A DNA stretch of 64,000 nucleotides from Ottowia testudinis (GTDB lineage Bacteria; Pseudomonadota; Gammaproteobacteria; Burkholderiales; Burkholderiaceae_C), in contig NZ_CP071796.1 in the NCBI RefSeq assembly GCF_017498525.1, positions 3,968,001 through 4,032,000 on the forward strand, written 5' to 3'. Shown here one piece after another: positions 47,039-54,855 of the stretch (the stretch's first letter is position 1; each line of letters starts with the position of its first letter). The position numbers were made by a program, and so were the translations under genes. A model generated the notes under the pieces. It worked only from the letters and a program-made list of their open reading frames with translations. It was not told where the DNA came from and ran no database searches.

Positions 47039-48682
47039 CTACATTCGCGCCACACCAAACTGCATCGCGCGCGGCTTTTTCGCTTCAGCTTCCACCACCG
47101 TGTCCAGACAAAAGCGCAGCACCTCGCGCGTGTCGCGCGGGTCGATCACGCCGTCGTCGAGCAGCAGGCCGCTGGTGTAGAAGGCATCCGCCTGCGCCTC
47201 GAACATGGCGACGATCTGGTCGAACTGTTTTTGCGATTGATCGGCGTCGGGCGCCATGCCTTTGCGCGCCAGCGCGGCCTCGGTCACGATCTGCATGGTG
47301 CGCGCGGCCTGCTCGCCGCCCATCACGGCCGTCCTGGCGCTGGGCCAGCTGAACAAAAAACGCGGCGCAAAGCCGCGCCCGCACATGCCGTAATTGCCGG
47401 CGCCAAAGCTCGCACCGCACTGGATGGTGACCTGCGGCACCGTGGCGCTGGTCACCGCCTGAATCATCTTGCTGCCGTGCTTGATCATGCCGCCCTGCTC
47501 GGCGTCCTTGCCAACCATGTAGCCGGTCGTGTTTTGCAAATAGACGATGGGGTGGCCGAGCTGGCACATCCACTGGATGAAGTGCGTGGCCTTGTTGGCG
47601 CCGGGCACGTCGATGGGGCCGTTGTTGCTGATGATGCCCACCGCGTGGCCGCCGATGCGCGCCTGCGCGCACACCGTGGCACCGCCGTACAGCGCCTTGA
47701 ATTCGAGCAGCGCGGAACCATCCACGATGCGCGCCATCACCTCGCGCATATCGACCGGCTCGCGGGTGTGGGCGGGCATCAGGGCAAGCAGATCGTCGGC
47801 AGCCAGCACAGGCTCATCCACTCCTGAATTGATAGCTACTCGCGCTTTCTGGTCAATCGCCAGAGCACGATTTCGCTCACAAAACTGGGCCACCAGCTGC
47901 CGCGCCATGCCCAGCGCCTGCCGGTCGTCTTCAGCCAGGTATTCGCCCAGCCCCGACACGCTGGTGTGCATCTCGGCACCGCCCAGTTCTTCTTCGGTGG
48001 CTACCTCGCCCGTGGCCGCCAGCAGCAAGGGCGGGCCGGCCAGAAAGGCGCGCGAGCGACCACGCACCATGATCACAATGTCGGACAGGCCCGGCATGTA
48101 GGCGCCACCGGCCGTGCCCGAGCCGTGCTGCACCGTGATCATCGGCAGGCCAGCGGCCGAATGCCGCGCCAGGTTGCGGAACAGGCTGCCGCCGTGCACG
48201 AAGCCCTCGACGCGGTAGCGCATCAGGTTGGCGCCCGCGCTTTCCACCAGGTGCACGAAGGGCAGCTTGTTCTGCAGCGCAATGTCTTGCACGCGCAGCA
48301 TCTTGTCGAGCCCCATGGCCTGAATCGCACCGGCCTCAATGCCCGAGTCGCTGGCCACCACCATGCAGCGCACGCCACTGATGAAACCGATGCCGGCCAG
48401 CATGCCGCCGCCGGGCACCGACTTGTCAGCGTCCTTCGTGTCTTGCAGATACCCCGCCAGTGAACACAACGGCAGCCACGGTGCGCCCGCATCCAGCAGC
48501 AAGGCCACGCGCTCGCGCGGCAGCAACTGGCCGCGCTTGTCGAACACGGGTTTGGAGCGCGCCGAGGCCTGGGCGGCGCGCTCTTCCAGCGCGCGCCACT
48601 GGGCGATGCGCGCCAGCATGGCGCTGCGCCGCGCGGCGGCACTGGCGCTGTGCGTGTTGAAGGCAGACTCAAAGCGGTTCAT
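47039..48682 (-). CDS. Acyl-CoA carboxylase beta subunit (carboxyltransferase), 547 aa
   Basis: Transfers CO2 from carboxybiotin to an enoyl-CoA, as in 3-methylcrotonyl-CoA or geranyl-CoA carboxylase. Both crotonase-like halves are present: LLPRERVALLLDAG, HGSGTAGGAYMPGLSD, EELGGAEMHTSVSG in the first and NNGPIDVPGANKATHFIQWM, QNTTGYMVGKDAEQGG, CGASFGAGNYGMCGR in the second. Between the halves the peptide ERNRALAIDQKARVAINSGV is encoded by a full copy of the palindromic repeat. The start overlaps the SDR stop by 4 bp. Confidence 0.92.
   Translation of the reverse strand: MNRFESAFNTHSASAAARRSAMLARIAQWRALEERAAQASARSKPVFDKRGQLLPRERVALLLDAGAPWLPLCSLAGYLQDTKDADKSVPGGGMLAGIGFISGVRCMVVASDSGIEAGAIQAMGLDKMLRVQDIALQNKLPFVHLVESAGANLMRYRVEGFVHGGSLFRNLARHSAAGLPMITVQHGSGTAGGAYMPGLSDIVIMVRGRSRAFLAGPPLLLAATGEVATEEELGGAEMHTSVSGLGEYLAEDDRQALGMARQLVAQFCERNRALAIDQKARVAINSGVDEPVLAADDLLALMPAHTREPVDMREVMARIVDGSALLEFKALYGGATVCAQARIGGHAVGIISNNGPIDVPGANKATHFIQWMCQLGHPIVYLQNTTGYMVGKDAEQGGMIKHGSKMIQAVTSATVPQVTIQCGASFGAGNYGMCGRGFAPRFLFSWPSARTAVMGGEQAARTMQIVTEAALARKGMAPDADQSQKQFDQIVAMFEAQADAFYTSGLLLDDGVIDPRDTREVLRFCLDTVVEAEAKKPRAMQFGVARM
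47826..47874 (+). repeat. ATAGCT/GCGCTT repeat inside the carboxyltransferase gene
   Basis: AATTGATAGCTACTCGCGCTT, second arm GCCAGAGCACGATTTCGC; full length and read through in frame on the minus strand. Confidence 0.85.
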
Positions 48683-49563
48683 GGGCGAAACACCTCCGGC
48701 GTTTGGTACCGGTGAAAGCCATCAAACGGCGCCACCGCCGCGCGCTGCTGCACGGCGGCAGGTGCGGCCACGTCACCCCAGCCCATGCGCGCCTGCGGCC
48801 GCGCGCCGTCCACACGCAGCACCGTGCCGCTGATGAAGGCCGCCGCCGGTGAGAGCAGAAACACGATGGCGGCCGACACCTCGGCTTCGGTGCCGAAGCG
48901 GCCCAGCGGCACCGTCTTGCGCATGGCGCGCAGCATCGGCCGCGCCTCTTCAGGGTAATGGTCCATGCCGCTGGAGGCGATGTAGCCCGGCGCCACCGCG
49001 TTCACGCGCACGCCACTGGCGGCCCATTCGGCGGCGGCCGTTTCGGTGAAGCTGACCATGCCCGCGCGCGCCGCGCCGCTGTGCGCCATGCCCGGCATCG
49101 AGCCCCAGATGTCAGCCACGATGTTGACCACCGCGCCGCCGCGCGCCGCCATGCTTTGCGTGAAGCACTCGCGCGCCATCAAGAAGCCGCCCGTCAGGTT
49201 GGTGTCGATCACGGCTTGCCAGCCCTTGGCACTGATCTTTTCCGCCGGCGTGATGTACTGGCCGCCCGCGTTGTTCACCAGCGCGTCGATGGCGCCGTGG
49301 CGCGCCACGATGCCCGCCACGGTCTGGCGCACCGCCTCTTCCTGCCGGATGTCGCACACGGCGTGGCTGGCTTGGCCGCCATCGGCACTGATCTCGTCCT
49401 GCACCGCCTGCAGCTTGCCGACGTTGCGGCCGATCAGCACCACCTGCGCGCCCAGCGCCGCCAGCTCATGCGCGGTGCAGCGCCCAATGCCCGAGCCGCC
49501 GCCCGTCACCACCACCACCTGGCCCGCCAGCAGGCCGGGCGCGAAGATCGACCGATAGGTCAC
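48679..49563 (-). CDS. SDR-family enoyl-CoA reductase-like protein (PECR/AtuG type), 294 aa
   Basis: NAD(P)-dependent short-chain dehydrogenase/reductase. Cofactor motif VTGGGSGIG and NNAGGQYITPAE are clear. Instead of the YxxxK motif it has HSGAARAGM, which is the normal pattern of the peroxisomal trans-2-enoyl-CoA reductase and 2,4-dienoyl-CoA reductase branch, so reduction of an enoyl-CoA double bond is likely. It overlaps the carboxyltransferase gene by 4 bp and follows the TetR gene by 31 bp: first enzyme of the operon. Confidence 0.88.
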   Translation of the reverse strand: MTYRSIFAPGLLAGQVVVVTGGGSGIGRCTAHELAALGAQVVLIGRNVGKLQAVQDEISADGGQASHAVCDIRQEEAVRQTVAGIVARHGAIDALVNNAGGQYITPAEKISAKGWQAVIDTNLTGGFLMARECFTQSMAARGGAVVNIVADIWGSMPGMAHSGAARAGMVSFTETAAAEWAASGVRVNAVAPGYIASSGMDHYPEEARPMLRAMRKTVPLGRFGTEAEVSAAIVFLLSPAAAFISGTVLRVDGARPQARMGWGDVAAPAAVQQRAAVAPFDGFHRYQTPEVFRP

Positions 49564-49594
49564 AGAATCCCCCTTCTAGGCGGCCGGGCGTTGC

Positions 49595-50245
49595 TCATGC
49601 CTGCCCCGTGAACAGCAGCAGCGCCTGCGCCGTCAGCTCGTCGAGCGACAACTGGCCCCGGTCCGAAAACCACTGCACCGACCAGTTGAGCGCGCCAAAG
49701 ATGAACAACCGCGCCACCTCGGGCCGCGCCTTCAATCGCCCCGCGCGGTGCAGCGCGCGCAGCACCGGCATCCAGGCGGCCTCGTAAGCGTCCTTCAGCG
49801 CGCGCACCTCTTGCTGCTGCGCGGCATCGAGCGAGCGCCACTCGAACAGCATCACCGGAATGAAATCGCTGCCCGGCCCCAGCAGCACCTCGAAGTGGTG
49901 CCGCGCCAGCGTGCGCAACCGCTCCTGCGCCGGCGCGCGCGCTCCCAAGGCCTTGAGCGCCGCCGCCTGACTGGCCTCGGCCCGCGCCATGCCCTCTTGC
50001 ATCACCGCATGCAGCAGCGCTTGCTTGCTCTGAAAAAAGTAAAACGGCGAGCCGCTCTGCATGCCCGCCGCCGCCGCAATGTCGCGCGTGCTCGTGCCGT
50101 CAAACCCCTTGGCGCGAAACAGCCGCGCCGCTTCAGCCATCAGCGCCTGCCGCCGATTGCCCTCATCCCGCTCACTCTCCATCTTGCGTGGACGTCCGCG
50201 CCGCGCGGGCGGCGGGATGGCGGGAAGGGCTGCGACGGGGGGCAT
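49595..50245 (-). CDS. TetR-family regulator heading the carboxylase operon, 216 aa
   Basis: Probable acyl-CoA-responsive repressor. N-terminal helix-turn-helix TSTRDIAAAAGMQSGSPFYFF after a basic Pro/Arg-rich leader (PPARRGRPRKMESER); the C-terminal ligand domain is of the AcrR/AtuR general form. Start ATG 50245 (MPPVAAL); the upstream open frame to 50443 runs over promoter and operator sequence. The 18-bp inverted repeat at 50278-50295 is the probable autoregulatory site. Confidence 0.87.
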   Translation of the reverse strand: MPPVAALPAIPPPARRGRPRKMESERDEGNRRQALMAEAARLFRAKGFDGTSTRDIAAAAGMQSGSPFYFFQSKQALLHAVMQEGMARAEASQAAALKALGARAPAQERLRTLARHHFEVLLGPGSDFIPVMLFEWRSLDAAQQQEVRALKDAYEAAWMPVLRALHRAGRLKARPEVARLFIFGALNWSVQWFSDRGQLSLDELTAQALLLFTGQA

Positions 50246-50277
50246 GGGGGCGCAGCATAGCAAGGCCTCTGGATTTT

Positions 50278-50295
50278 GCCAAGCATTTGATTGGT
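50278..50295. promoter_or_regulatory. 18-bp candidate TetR operator
   Basis: GCCAAGCATTTGATTGGT: half-sites GCCAAGCA and its complement-like TGATTGGT around TT, 33 bp before the TetR start. Similar to 32323-32340. Confidence 0.55.
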
Positions 50296-50468
50296 GAAAA
50301 TATTCGCCCTCGGACTCACCCCGTCGCGATTTACGCATAAGAGACATCTGGCCGGGCGTCTGCCAGAAGCGCTGCACCCAATTTCGCCCAGATTCACGTC
50401 GATTCCTGCCTGTGTCCAGGTAAATGTCACCTACTGCCGCCAAGGCGCTTTTGGCAGGTAAGGCAGGG

Positions 50469-50906
50469 TCAGGGCGTCAGTCGGCCAGTGAGCTTCAGGC
50501 CGTCGCGCATGTTCTGCAGGAGCAAGCTGAAGTTGACGCCGCCCGCCAGAAGTTCTACCCCTTGCAGCGCGTAGAACGCACCGTCGAAACGGCCGGCGTT
50601 CGCCCATGAGGCCAACACGAAGGCGCTGGGCAGCAACACCAGCAGCCCATTGGTCGTGACGATCCTCATCCGCTGGCCTTTGACGCTGACGAGGCCACCA
50701 CCACGGCCCTTCGCGAGCGAAAATCCGCTGGCGCCCGTGGCGACCATCGCCGGGATCAGCAGCCACATACCGGTGAGCACCGCGTTCTTGACGAACACGG
50801 TGCTCGGCAGGTCCATGAAGAGTTCAGAGACAGCGGTCGCGAGCCAGAACGTGGTGATGCAAAGCAGCGCGACGGCTCCGGCGATGCCATGCAATTTCGA
50901 CTTCAT
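50469..50906 (-). CDS. Four-helix membrane protein of unknown function, 145 aa
   Basis: Not recognised. Four hydrophobic segments (IAGAVALLCITTFWLATAV; VLTGMWLLIPAMVATGASG; TNGLLVLLPSAFVLASWA; FDGAFYALQGVELLAGGVNFSLLL) with short loops. The start overlaps the MarR-family gene stop by 4 bp, so it is probably the gene that regulator controls. Could be a small transporter or quinone-associated protein. Confidence 0.75.
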   Translation of the reverse strand: MKSKLHGIAGAVALLCITTFWLATAVSELFMDLPSTVFVKNAVLTGMWLLIPAMVATGASGFSLAKGRGGGLVSVKGQRMRIVTTNGLLVLLPSAFVLASWANAGRFDGAFYALQGVELLAGGVNFSLLLQNMRDGLKLTGRLTP

Positions 50907-51403
50907 GGTTCGGCCTCTGAAGACGGGTTGACGGCTTGCAGCTGATCCAGCATCGCTTCAAGTACTGCGGTCGCCGCGCGAGTCTTGACGGCGGGAATCA
51001 GCGCGGCAAGTTCGGCAGCTTGCGCGGCCCAGAGCGCATCGGCCTTCTGATACAGCGCCACGCCTTGAGGCGTCAAGACATACAGCGGCGAGCGCCGGTG
51101 CGCGAGGTTGTGACGCGCCTCGACCAACCCCTGTTCGAGCAGCAAGTTGAGCTGCTTCTGCGCGCCCTGGCGGGTCACGCCCATCGACTCGCCGACTTGC
51201 GGGGCCGTCAGCGGCGTGGCGGCCAGATGGATGGCACCCAGCATCTGCCAGCGCGCGCTCGTCAGGCCAAGCGGCGCAACCAACTGGTCGCCCCAATGCA
51301 GCAGCACACCGTTCAGGCGGAACACCGTCAGCGTCAGCTGGGTGACGGCAGCGGCGCCGGGCCCAAACGCGGGCGGGATTGGGGCTGGGTCTTGATGCAA
51401 CAT
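50903..51403 (-). CDS. MarR-family transcriptional regulator, 166 aa
   Basis: Winged-helix repressor. Core LTSARWQMLGAIHLAATPLTAPQVGESMGVTRQGAQKQLNLLLEQGLV with wing residues NLAHRRSPLYVLTPQG. A perfect 36-bp palindrome overlaps its first codon, implying tight autorepression. It is co-transcribed with the small membrane protein downstream. Confidence 0.9.
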   Translation of the reverse strand: MLHQDPAPIPPAFGPGAAAVTQLTLTVFRLNGVLLHWGDQLVAPLGLTSARWQMLGAIHLAATPLTAPQVGESMGVTRQGAQKQLNLLLEQGLVEARHNLAHRRSPLYVLTPQGVALYQKADALWAAQAAELAALIPAVKTRAATAVLEAMLDQLQAVNPSSEAEP

Positions 51404-51438
51404 GACAACCAGTTTCCATTAATGGAAACTGGTTGTCA
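51403..51438. promoter_or_regulatory. Perfect 36-bp palindrome, MarR autoregulatory operator
   Basis: Half-site TGACAACCAGTTTCCATT and its exact complement, with the A of the ATG as the first base on the minus strand. Long enough for two dimers or one very high-affinity site. Confidence 0.85.
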
Positions 51439-51514
51439 ATAGGTGACTTGGCTTGGATGCTTATCCAACTCGCGAGAGTGCTTGGGTTTTGGTGAAATGA
51501 AATGCACAACCACT

Positions 51515-51560
51515 ATGATTTCAATAGCTCCCTGCGCCGACGGCCTGAGCGCAATCGGTC
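51515..51560 (+). repeat. Decayed ATAGCT/GCGCTT repeat
   Basis: CTATGATTTCAATAGCTCCC then TGCGCCGACGGCCTGAGCGC; between the MarR operator and psd. Confidence 0.5.
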
Positions 51561-51573
51561 GCTTCGGCTTGAA

Positions 51574-52422
51574 TTACCCCAGCGCCTTGCCCATCATCTG
51601 CCCCATGCGCACGGAGCCATCGGGTACCCAATCAGGATTGAATTTAAGCGTGCTCTTGGGCCACAGCATCACCACCGTGGAGCCCAGCAAAAAGCGCCCC
51701 ATCTCGGCGCCCTTGGCCAGCTCGACCGGCTGGCCGGCGTAATCCCAGCGTTTGACTTCACCCGGGCGCGGCGGGTTGACCACGCCATGCCACACGGTGG
51801 CCATGCTGCCGACGATGGTCGCGCCGACCAGCACCAGCACGAAGGGGCCGCGCGCGGTGTCGAACAGGCACACCACGCGCTCGTTGCGCGCGAACAGGCC
51901 CGGCACACCGCGCGCCGTGGTCGGGTTGACGCTGAACAAGTCGCCCGGCACATAGACCATGCGCTGCAGGCGTCCGGCGCAGGGCATGTGGATGCGGTGG
52001 TAGTCCTTCGGGCTCAGGTAGATCGTGGCGAACTGGCCGTGTTCGAACTCCGCCGCCAGCGCCGCGTCGCCCGCCAGCAGCGCGCGTGTGCTGTAGGCGT
52101 GGCCCTTGGCCTGGAAGATCTGGCCCTGCTCGATGGCGCCGAACTGGCTGATGGCGCCGTCCACCGGGCACAGGTAGTCGGCATCGGCCAGCGGGCGGGC
52201 GCCTTCGCGCAGCGCGCGGGTGAAGAAGTCGTTGAAGCTGGCGTAGCTTTCAATGCGCGGTTCGGCCGCCTCGGCCATGTCGACGCCGTAGTGCGCCACA
52301 AAGCGGCGGATGACGGCGTGCGTGGCGCCACCCAGCTGGGCGCTGGCCAGGTGGCCCGCCAGCTGGGTGATGAGCTTTTTGGGCAGCAGGTACTGCGGCA
52401 AGACGGCGAGGCGGTCGGACAT
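51574..52422 (-). CDS. psd: Phosphatidylserine decarboxylase, 282 aa
   Basis: Makes phosphatidylethanolamine at the inner membrane; a pyruvoyl enzyme formed by self-cleavage at the LGST motif, present near residue 245 in GRFLLGSTVVML. Other family marks: NDFFTRALREGARP, CPVDGAISQFG, YLSPKDYHRIHMPCAG and FARNERVVCLFDT. Full length and monocistronic here. Confidence 0.95.
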   Translation of the reverse strand: MSDRLAVLPQYLLPKKLITQLAGHLASAQLGGATHAVIRRFVAHYGVDMAEAAEPRIESYASFNDFFTRALREGARPLADADYLCPVDGAISQFGAIEQGQIFQAKGHAYSTRALLAGDAALAAEFEHGQFATIYLSPKDYHRIHMPCAGRLQRMVYVPGDLFSVNPTTARGVPGLFARNERVVCLFDTARGPFVLVLVGATIVGSMATVWHGVVNPPRPGEVKRWDYAGQPVELAKGAEMGRFLLGSTVVMLWPKSTLKFNPDWVPDGSVRMGQMMGKALG

Positions 52423-52527
52423 GGGGCGATTCTAGAGAGGCGCCTTGCCTGCGAAGGGCCCGCCAATCCAGAGGGCGGTGGCCACCGAACAGCCTGCAGG
52501 CAGGTTCATGTTGCCGCCGATAAAAAC

Positions 52528-52582
52528 TTCATTTTTTATAGCTGCTTGCGCTTGCTGGATAAGCGCTGGAGCCTGATTTCAT
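52528..52582 (+). repeat. ATAGCT/GCGCTT palindromic repeat
   Basis: TTTTTTATAGCTGCTTGCGC then TTGCTGGATAAGCGCTGGAGCC and GATTTC, one of the best-preserved copies. Confidence 0.85.
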
Positions 52583-52599
52583 TCAAAAACCGAATAGGC

Positions 52600-52672
52600 G
52601 GACGCAACGAACGCAGAAGAATTCATTTTGATTTTTTTGCGCCCTTCGCGGGTTTTCGCGTTCTTCGCGTCC
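52600..52672. repeat. Large inverted repeat, copy 2 (GGACGCAACGAACGCAGAA type)
   Basis: Left arm GGACGCAACGAACGCAGAA (52600-52618) pairs with TTCGCGTTCTTCGCGTCC (52655-52672). Same type as 46887-47027. Confidence 0.65.
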
Positions 52673-52684
52673 GGCTGTTGCGGC

Positions 52685-53383
52685 TTACTCCGGCTGCCCG
52701 ATGGTCAGCGCGATCTCGCCCACGCCGTCGATCCGGCCGGTGATCTTGTCGCCGGGTTGCACCGCGCCCACGCCTTCAGGCGTGCCGGTGTAGATCAGGT
52801 CGCCCGCTTGCAGGTGGTAGTACTGCGACAGGTTGGCGACGATCTCGGGCACGCTCCAGATCAGTTCCTTGATGTCGCTGTCCTGCCTGATCTGGCCGTT
52901 GACCGACAGCTGGATGCGCCCCTGCGCTGGGTGGCCCATGGCGCTGGCCGGCACCAGCGGGCCGATGACGGCGGCGTTTTCAAAGTCCTTGCCGAAGTCC
53001 CACGGCCGGCCCATCTGCTTGGCGGTGTTCTGCAAGTCGCGCCGCGTCATGTCCAGGCCGCAGGCATAGCCCCAGACGGTCTGAAGCGCTGCCTCGGGGG
53101 CGATGCGGAATGCCGGCTGGCCGAGGGCAATCACCAGCTCCATTTCGTAGTGCAGGTTCTGCGTGCCCAGCGCGTAGGGCACGGTGGCGCCGCTCAAGAC
53201 CAGATGGGCCGGCGTCTTGTTGAAATAGAACGGCGGCTCGCGATCGGGGTCGGCGCCCATCTCGCGCGCGTGCGCCGCGTAGTTACGGCCCACGCAGAAG
53301 ATGCGGCGCACCGCGTAGCGTTGGGCGCTGCCGTGCACCGGCACGGCGGCTGGTTCGGGGGGAGAAAAAACATAGTCGCTCAT
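52685..53383 (-). CDS. Fumarylacetoacetate hydrolase-family protein, 232 aa
   Basis: Probable hydrolase, isomerase or decarboxylase of a 2-oxo/diketo acid. Motifs: CVGRNYAAHAREMG, LHYEMELVIALG (Glu-x-Glu metal ligands), GYACGLDMTRRDLQ (Asp ligand) and DLIYTGTPEGVGAVQPGD. Full length for the YisK/YcgM-like group, often acylpyruvate hydrolase or oxaloacetate decarboxylase. Start ATG 53383 (MSDYVFSPP). Confidence 0.9.
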   Translation of the reverse strand: MSDYVFSPPEPAAVPVHGSAQRYAVRRIFCVGRNYAAHAREMGADPDREPPFYFNKTPAHLVLSGATVPYALGTQNLHYEMELVIALGQPAFRIAPEAALQTVWGYACGLDMTRRDLQNTAKQMGRPWDFGKDFENAAVIGPLVPASAMGHPAQGRIQLSVNGQIRQDSDIKELIWSVPEIVANLSQYYHLQAGDLIYTGTPEGVGAVQPGDKITGRIDGVGEIALTIGQPE

Positions 53384-53561
53384 GGTGTTTACTATTGAAT
53401 TAGGAGCTGGTGATCGAGATTTGACGACGACAAGGGGCCGAAAACGTTCATGAAACCCGAGCGGGCGCCGCATCGGCGCGGCGTCTCCCGGTTCGCCAGC
53501 GTAGCGCTTTCTGACTTTGGCGGCTCCACGACGGGGGGCCGGTTCACGCGGTTTGCACGGG

Positions 53562-54062
53562 CAAAAAACCTGGGACGGCATTCTGAACACGCCCATCGGC
53601 CTGGACGACGTGGTGCGGGCCGAGATGCCGTGGGCCGGCTTCAAGGCGCTGTTTTCGGTCATCGCCATCCTGGACGTGATGCTGGCGCTGAAGATCAGCC
53701 TGCGCCCGAAGCTGATCCTGGTGCCGCCAATCCTGCTGGTGGCGGGCGTCACCTTTGCCAGCATGGCGCTGGTGTTCAACGCCAAGGCCAAGGGCTACGG
53801 CTTTTTCACCTGCTACTTCGCGGTGCTGCTGTCGCCGATGATGTTCCTCTCCGGCGTGTTTTTTCCGCGCGCGCAGCTGCCGGCGTTCGCGCAGGCCATC
53901 ACCGACGGGCTGCCGCTGACGGCGGCGGTGGAGCTGGTGCGGCCGCTGTTCCTTGACCAGTGGCCCGCGCAGCCGCTGCGCCATCTGGCCGTGCTGGCGG
54001 TGTACGCCATCGACAGCTTCCGGGTTGCTCTGGCGTTCACGCGCCAGCGCTTCGCACGCTGA
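53562..54062 (+). pseudogene. Remnant of an ABC-2 type permease (NodJ-like), N-terminus missing
   Basis: From KTWDGILNTPIGLDDVV onward it matches the C-terminal two thirds of an ABC-2 permease: four hydrophobic stretches (FSVIAILDVMLAL; LVPPILLVAGVTFASMAL; FFTCYFAVLLSPMMFLSGVFFPR; LAVLAVYAIDSFRVAL) including the conserved MMFLSGVFFP. Sequence before about 53562 is unrelated, and the partner ATPase is absent. The open frame (from 53517) survives but lacks the first membrane helices, so it is probably non-functional. Confidence 0.75.
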
Positions 54063-54066
54063 ATAA

Positions 54067-54119
54067 TCCTGTTTTCATAGCTGCTCGCGCTTGATGGATA
54101 AGCGCAGGAACCCGATTTG
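54067..54119 (+). repeat. ATAGCT/GCGCTT palindromic repeat
   Basis: TTTTCATAGCTGCTCGCGCTT, then GATGGATAAGCGCAGGAACCC and GATTT; after the permease remnant. Confidence 0.85.
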
Positions 54120-54157
54120 GCCTTGAATTCTGATCTTCAAATCCACAGGGCCCGCTG

Positions 54158-54177
54158 CTGTCATTTCGTCATGACAG
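54158..54177. promoter_or_regulatory. Inverted repeat CTGTCAT-N6-ATGACAG
   Basis: Perfect 7-bp arms in the non-coding stretch before the small secreted protein; GACAG recurs just downstream as a direct repeat. Possible operator. The rest of 54120-54334 has only a hairpin CCGCGCCTG-CGG-CAGGCGCGG at 54221-54241. Confidence 0.35.
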
Positions 54178-54334
54178 ATTGACAGACCGGCCGCTTTGAA
54201 GCCCTGCCAATCTGGCAGGCCCGCGCCTGCGGCAGGCGCGGATATTCAATGATGACAAGCACTTGCGCATGGCATTGGGGCGTGGCAAGCAAGTTGCTTC
54301 ATGACTGGCATCCATAAGCACATGCCGGATGGTC

Positions 54335-54694
54335 ATGAAACCGATCTCGCTCACCGCCCTCGCCTTGGCCGCCCTTGCGGGCAACAGTCTGGCCCAGGCG
54401 CCTGGCTTCGTGGCGGGGCTGCACCCCGACCGGCGCCCGGACGGCGCGCCGCAGATCACCCAGCAGGTGGCCAGCCCCGAGGCGCTGGCGCGCAGCCTGC
54501 GCGGTGTGGAGGGCCCGCCGCCCGGCAACGTGGAATCCATCGCCGCCACCGGCGCCCATTGGGTGCCCCTGCGCGGCCCCGGCATGACGCCGCCCTACGA
54601 CCCGCGCAATTGGCACGCGCAGCCCGCCGCCCAAGGGGCCGCCGCCGGTGCCAGCGGCACGGCCGCCGCGGCGCCTGCTTCTGCCGCCAAGTGA
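54335..54694 (+). CDS. Small secreted protein of unknown function, 119 aa
   Basis: Unrecognised. N-terminal signal peptide (MKPISLTALALAALAGNSLA, cut near AQA), then a Pro/Gly/Ala-rich mature region with no Cys and an Ala-rich tail (GAAAGASGTAAAAPASAAK). ATG 54329 is an alternative start. A GC hairpin (CCCCGCGC-CGC-GCGCGGGG, 54727-54745) follows. Confidence 0.65.
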   Translation: MKPISLTALALAALAGNSLAQAPGFVAGLHPDRRPDGAPQITQQVASPEALARSLRGVEGPPPGNVESIAATGAHWVPLRGPGMTPPYDPRNWHAQPAAQGAAAGASGTAAAAPASAAK

Positions 54695-54855
54695 CGCATG
54701 CCGGTGGTTTCACCCAGTTTCCGAGTCCCCGCGCCGCGCGCGGGGCTCACCCCAATCGTCGATGCCGCCCAGCGCGGCGTCTGCGGTGCTGCCGACAGGC
54801 AGATAGGGGGCTTGTCGCCCCATGTAGCTAGTTGTTTTGATTGAAGGAGATCTCC

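Noticed and set aside
48679-49563. Loss of the SDR catalytic Tyr and Lys (HSGAARAGM instead of YxxxK)
   Set aside because: This is the usual pattern of the trans-2-enoyl-CoA and 2,4-dienoyl-CoA reductase branch, so it identifies the subfamily and does not show decay.
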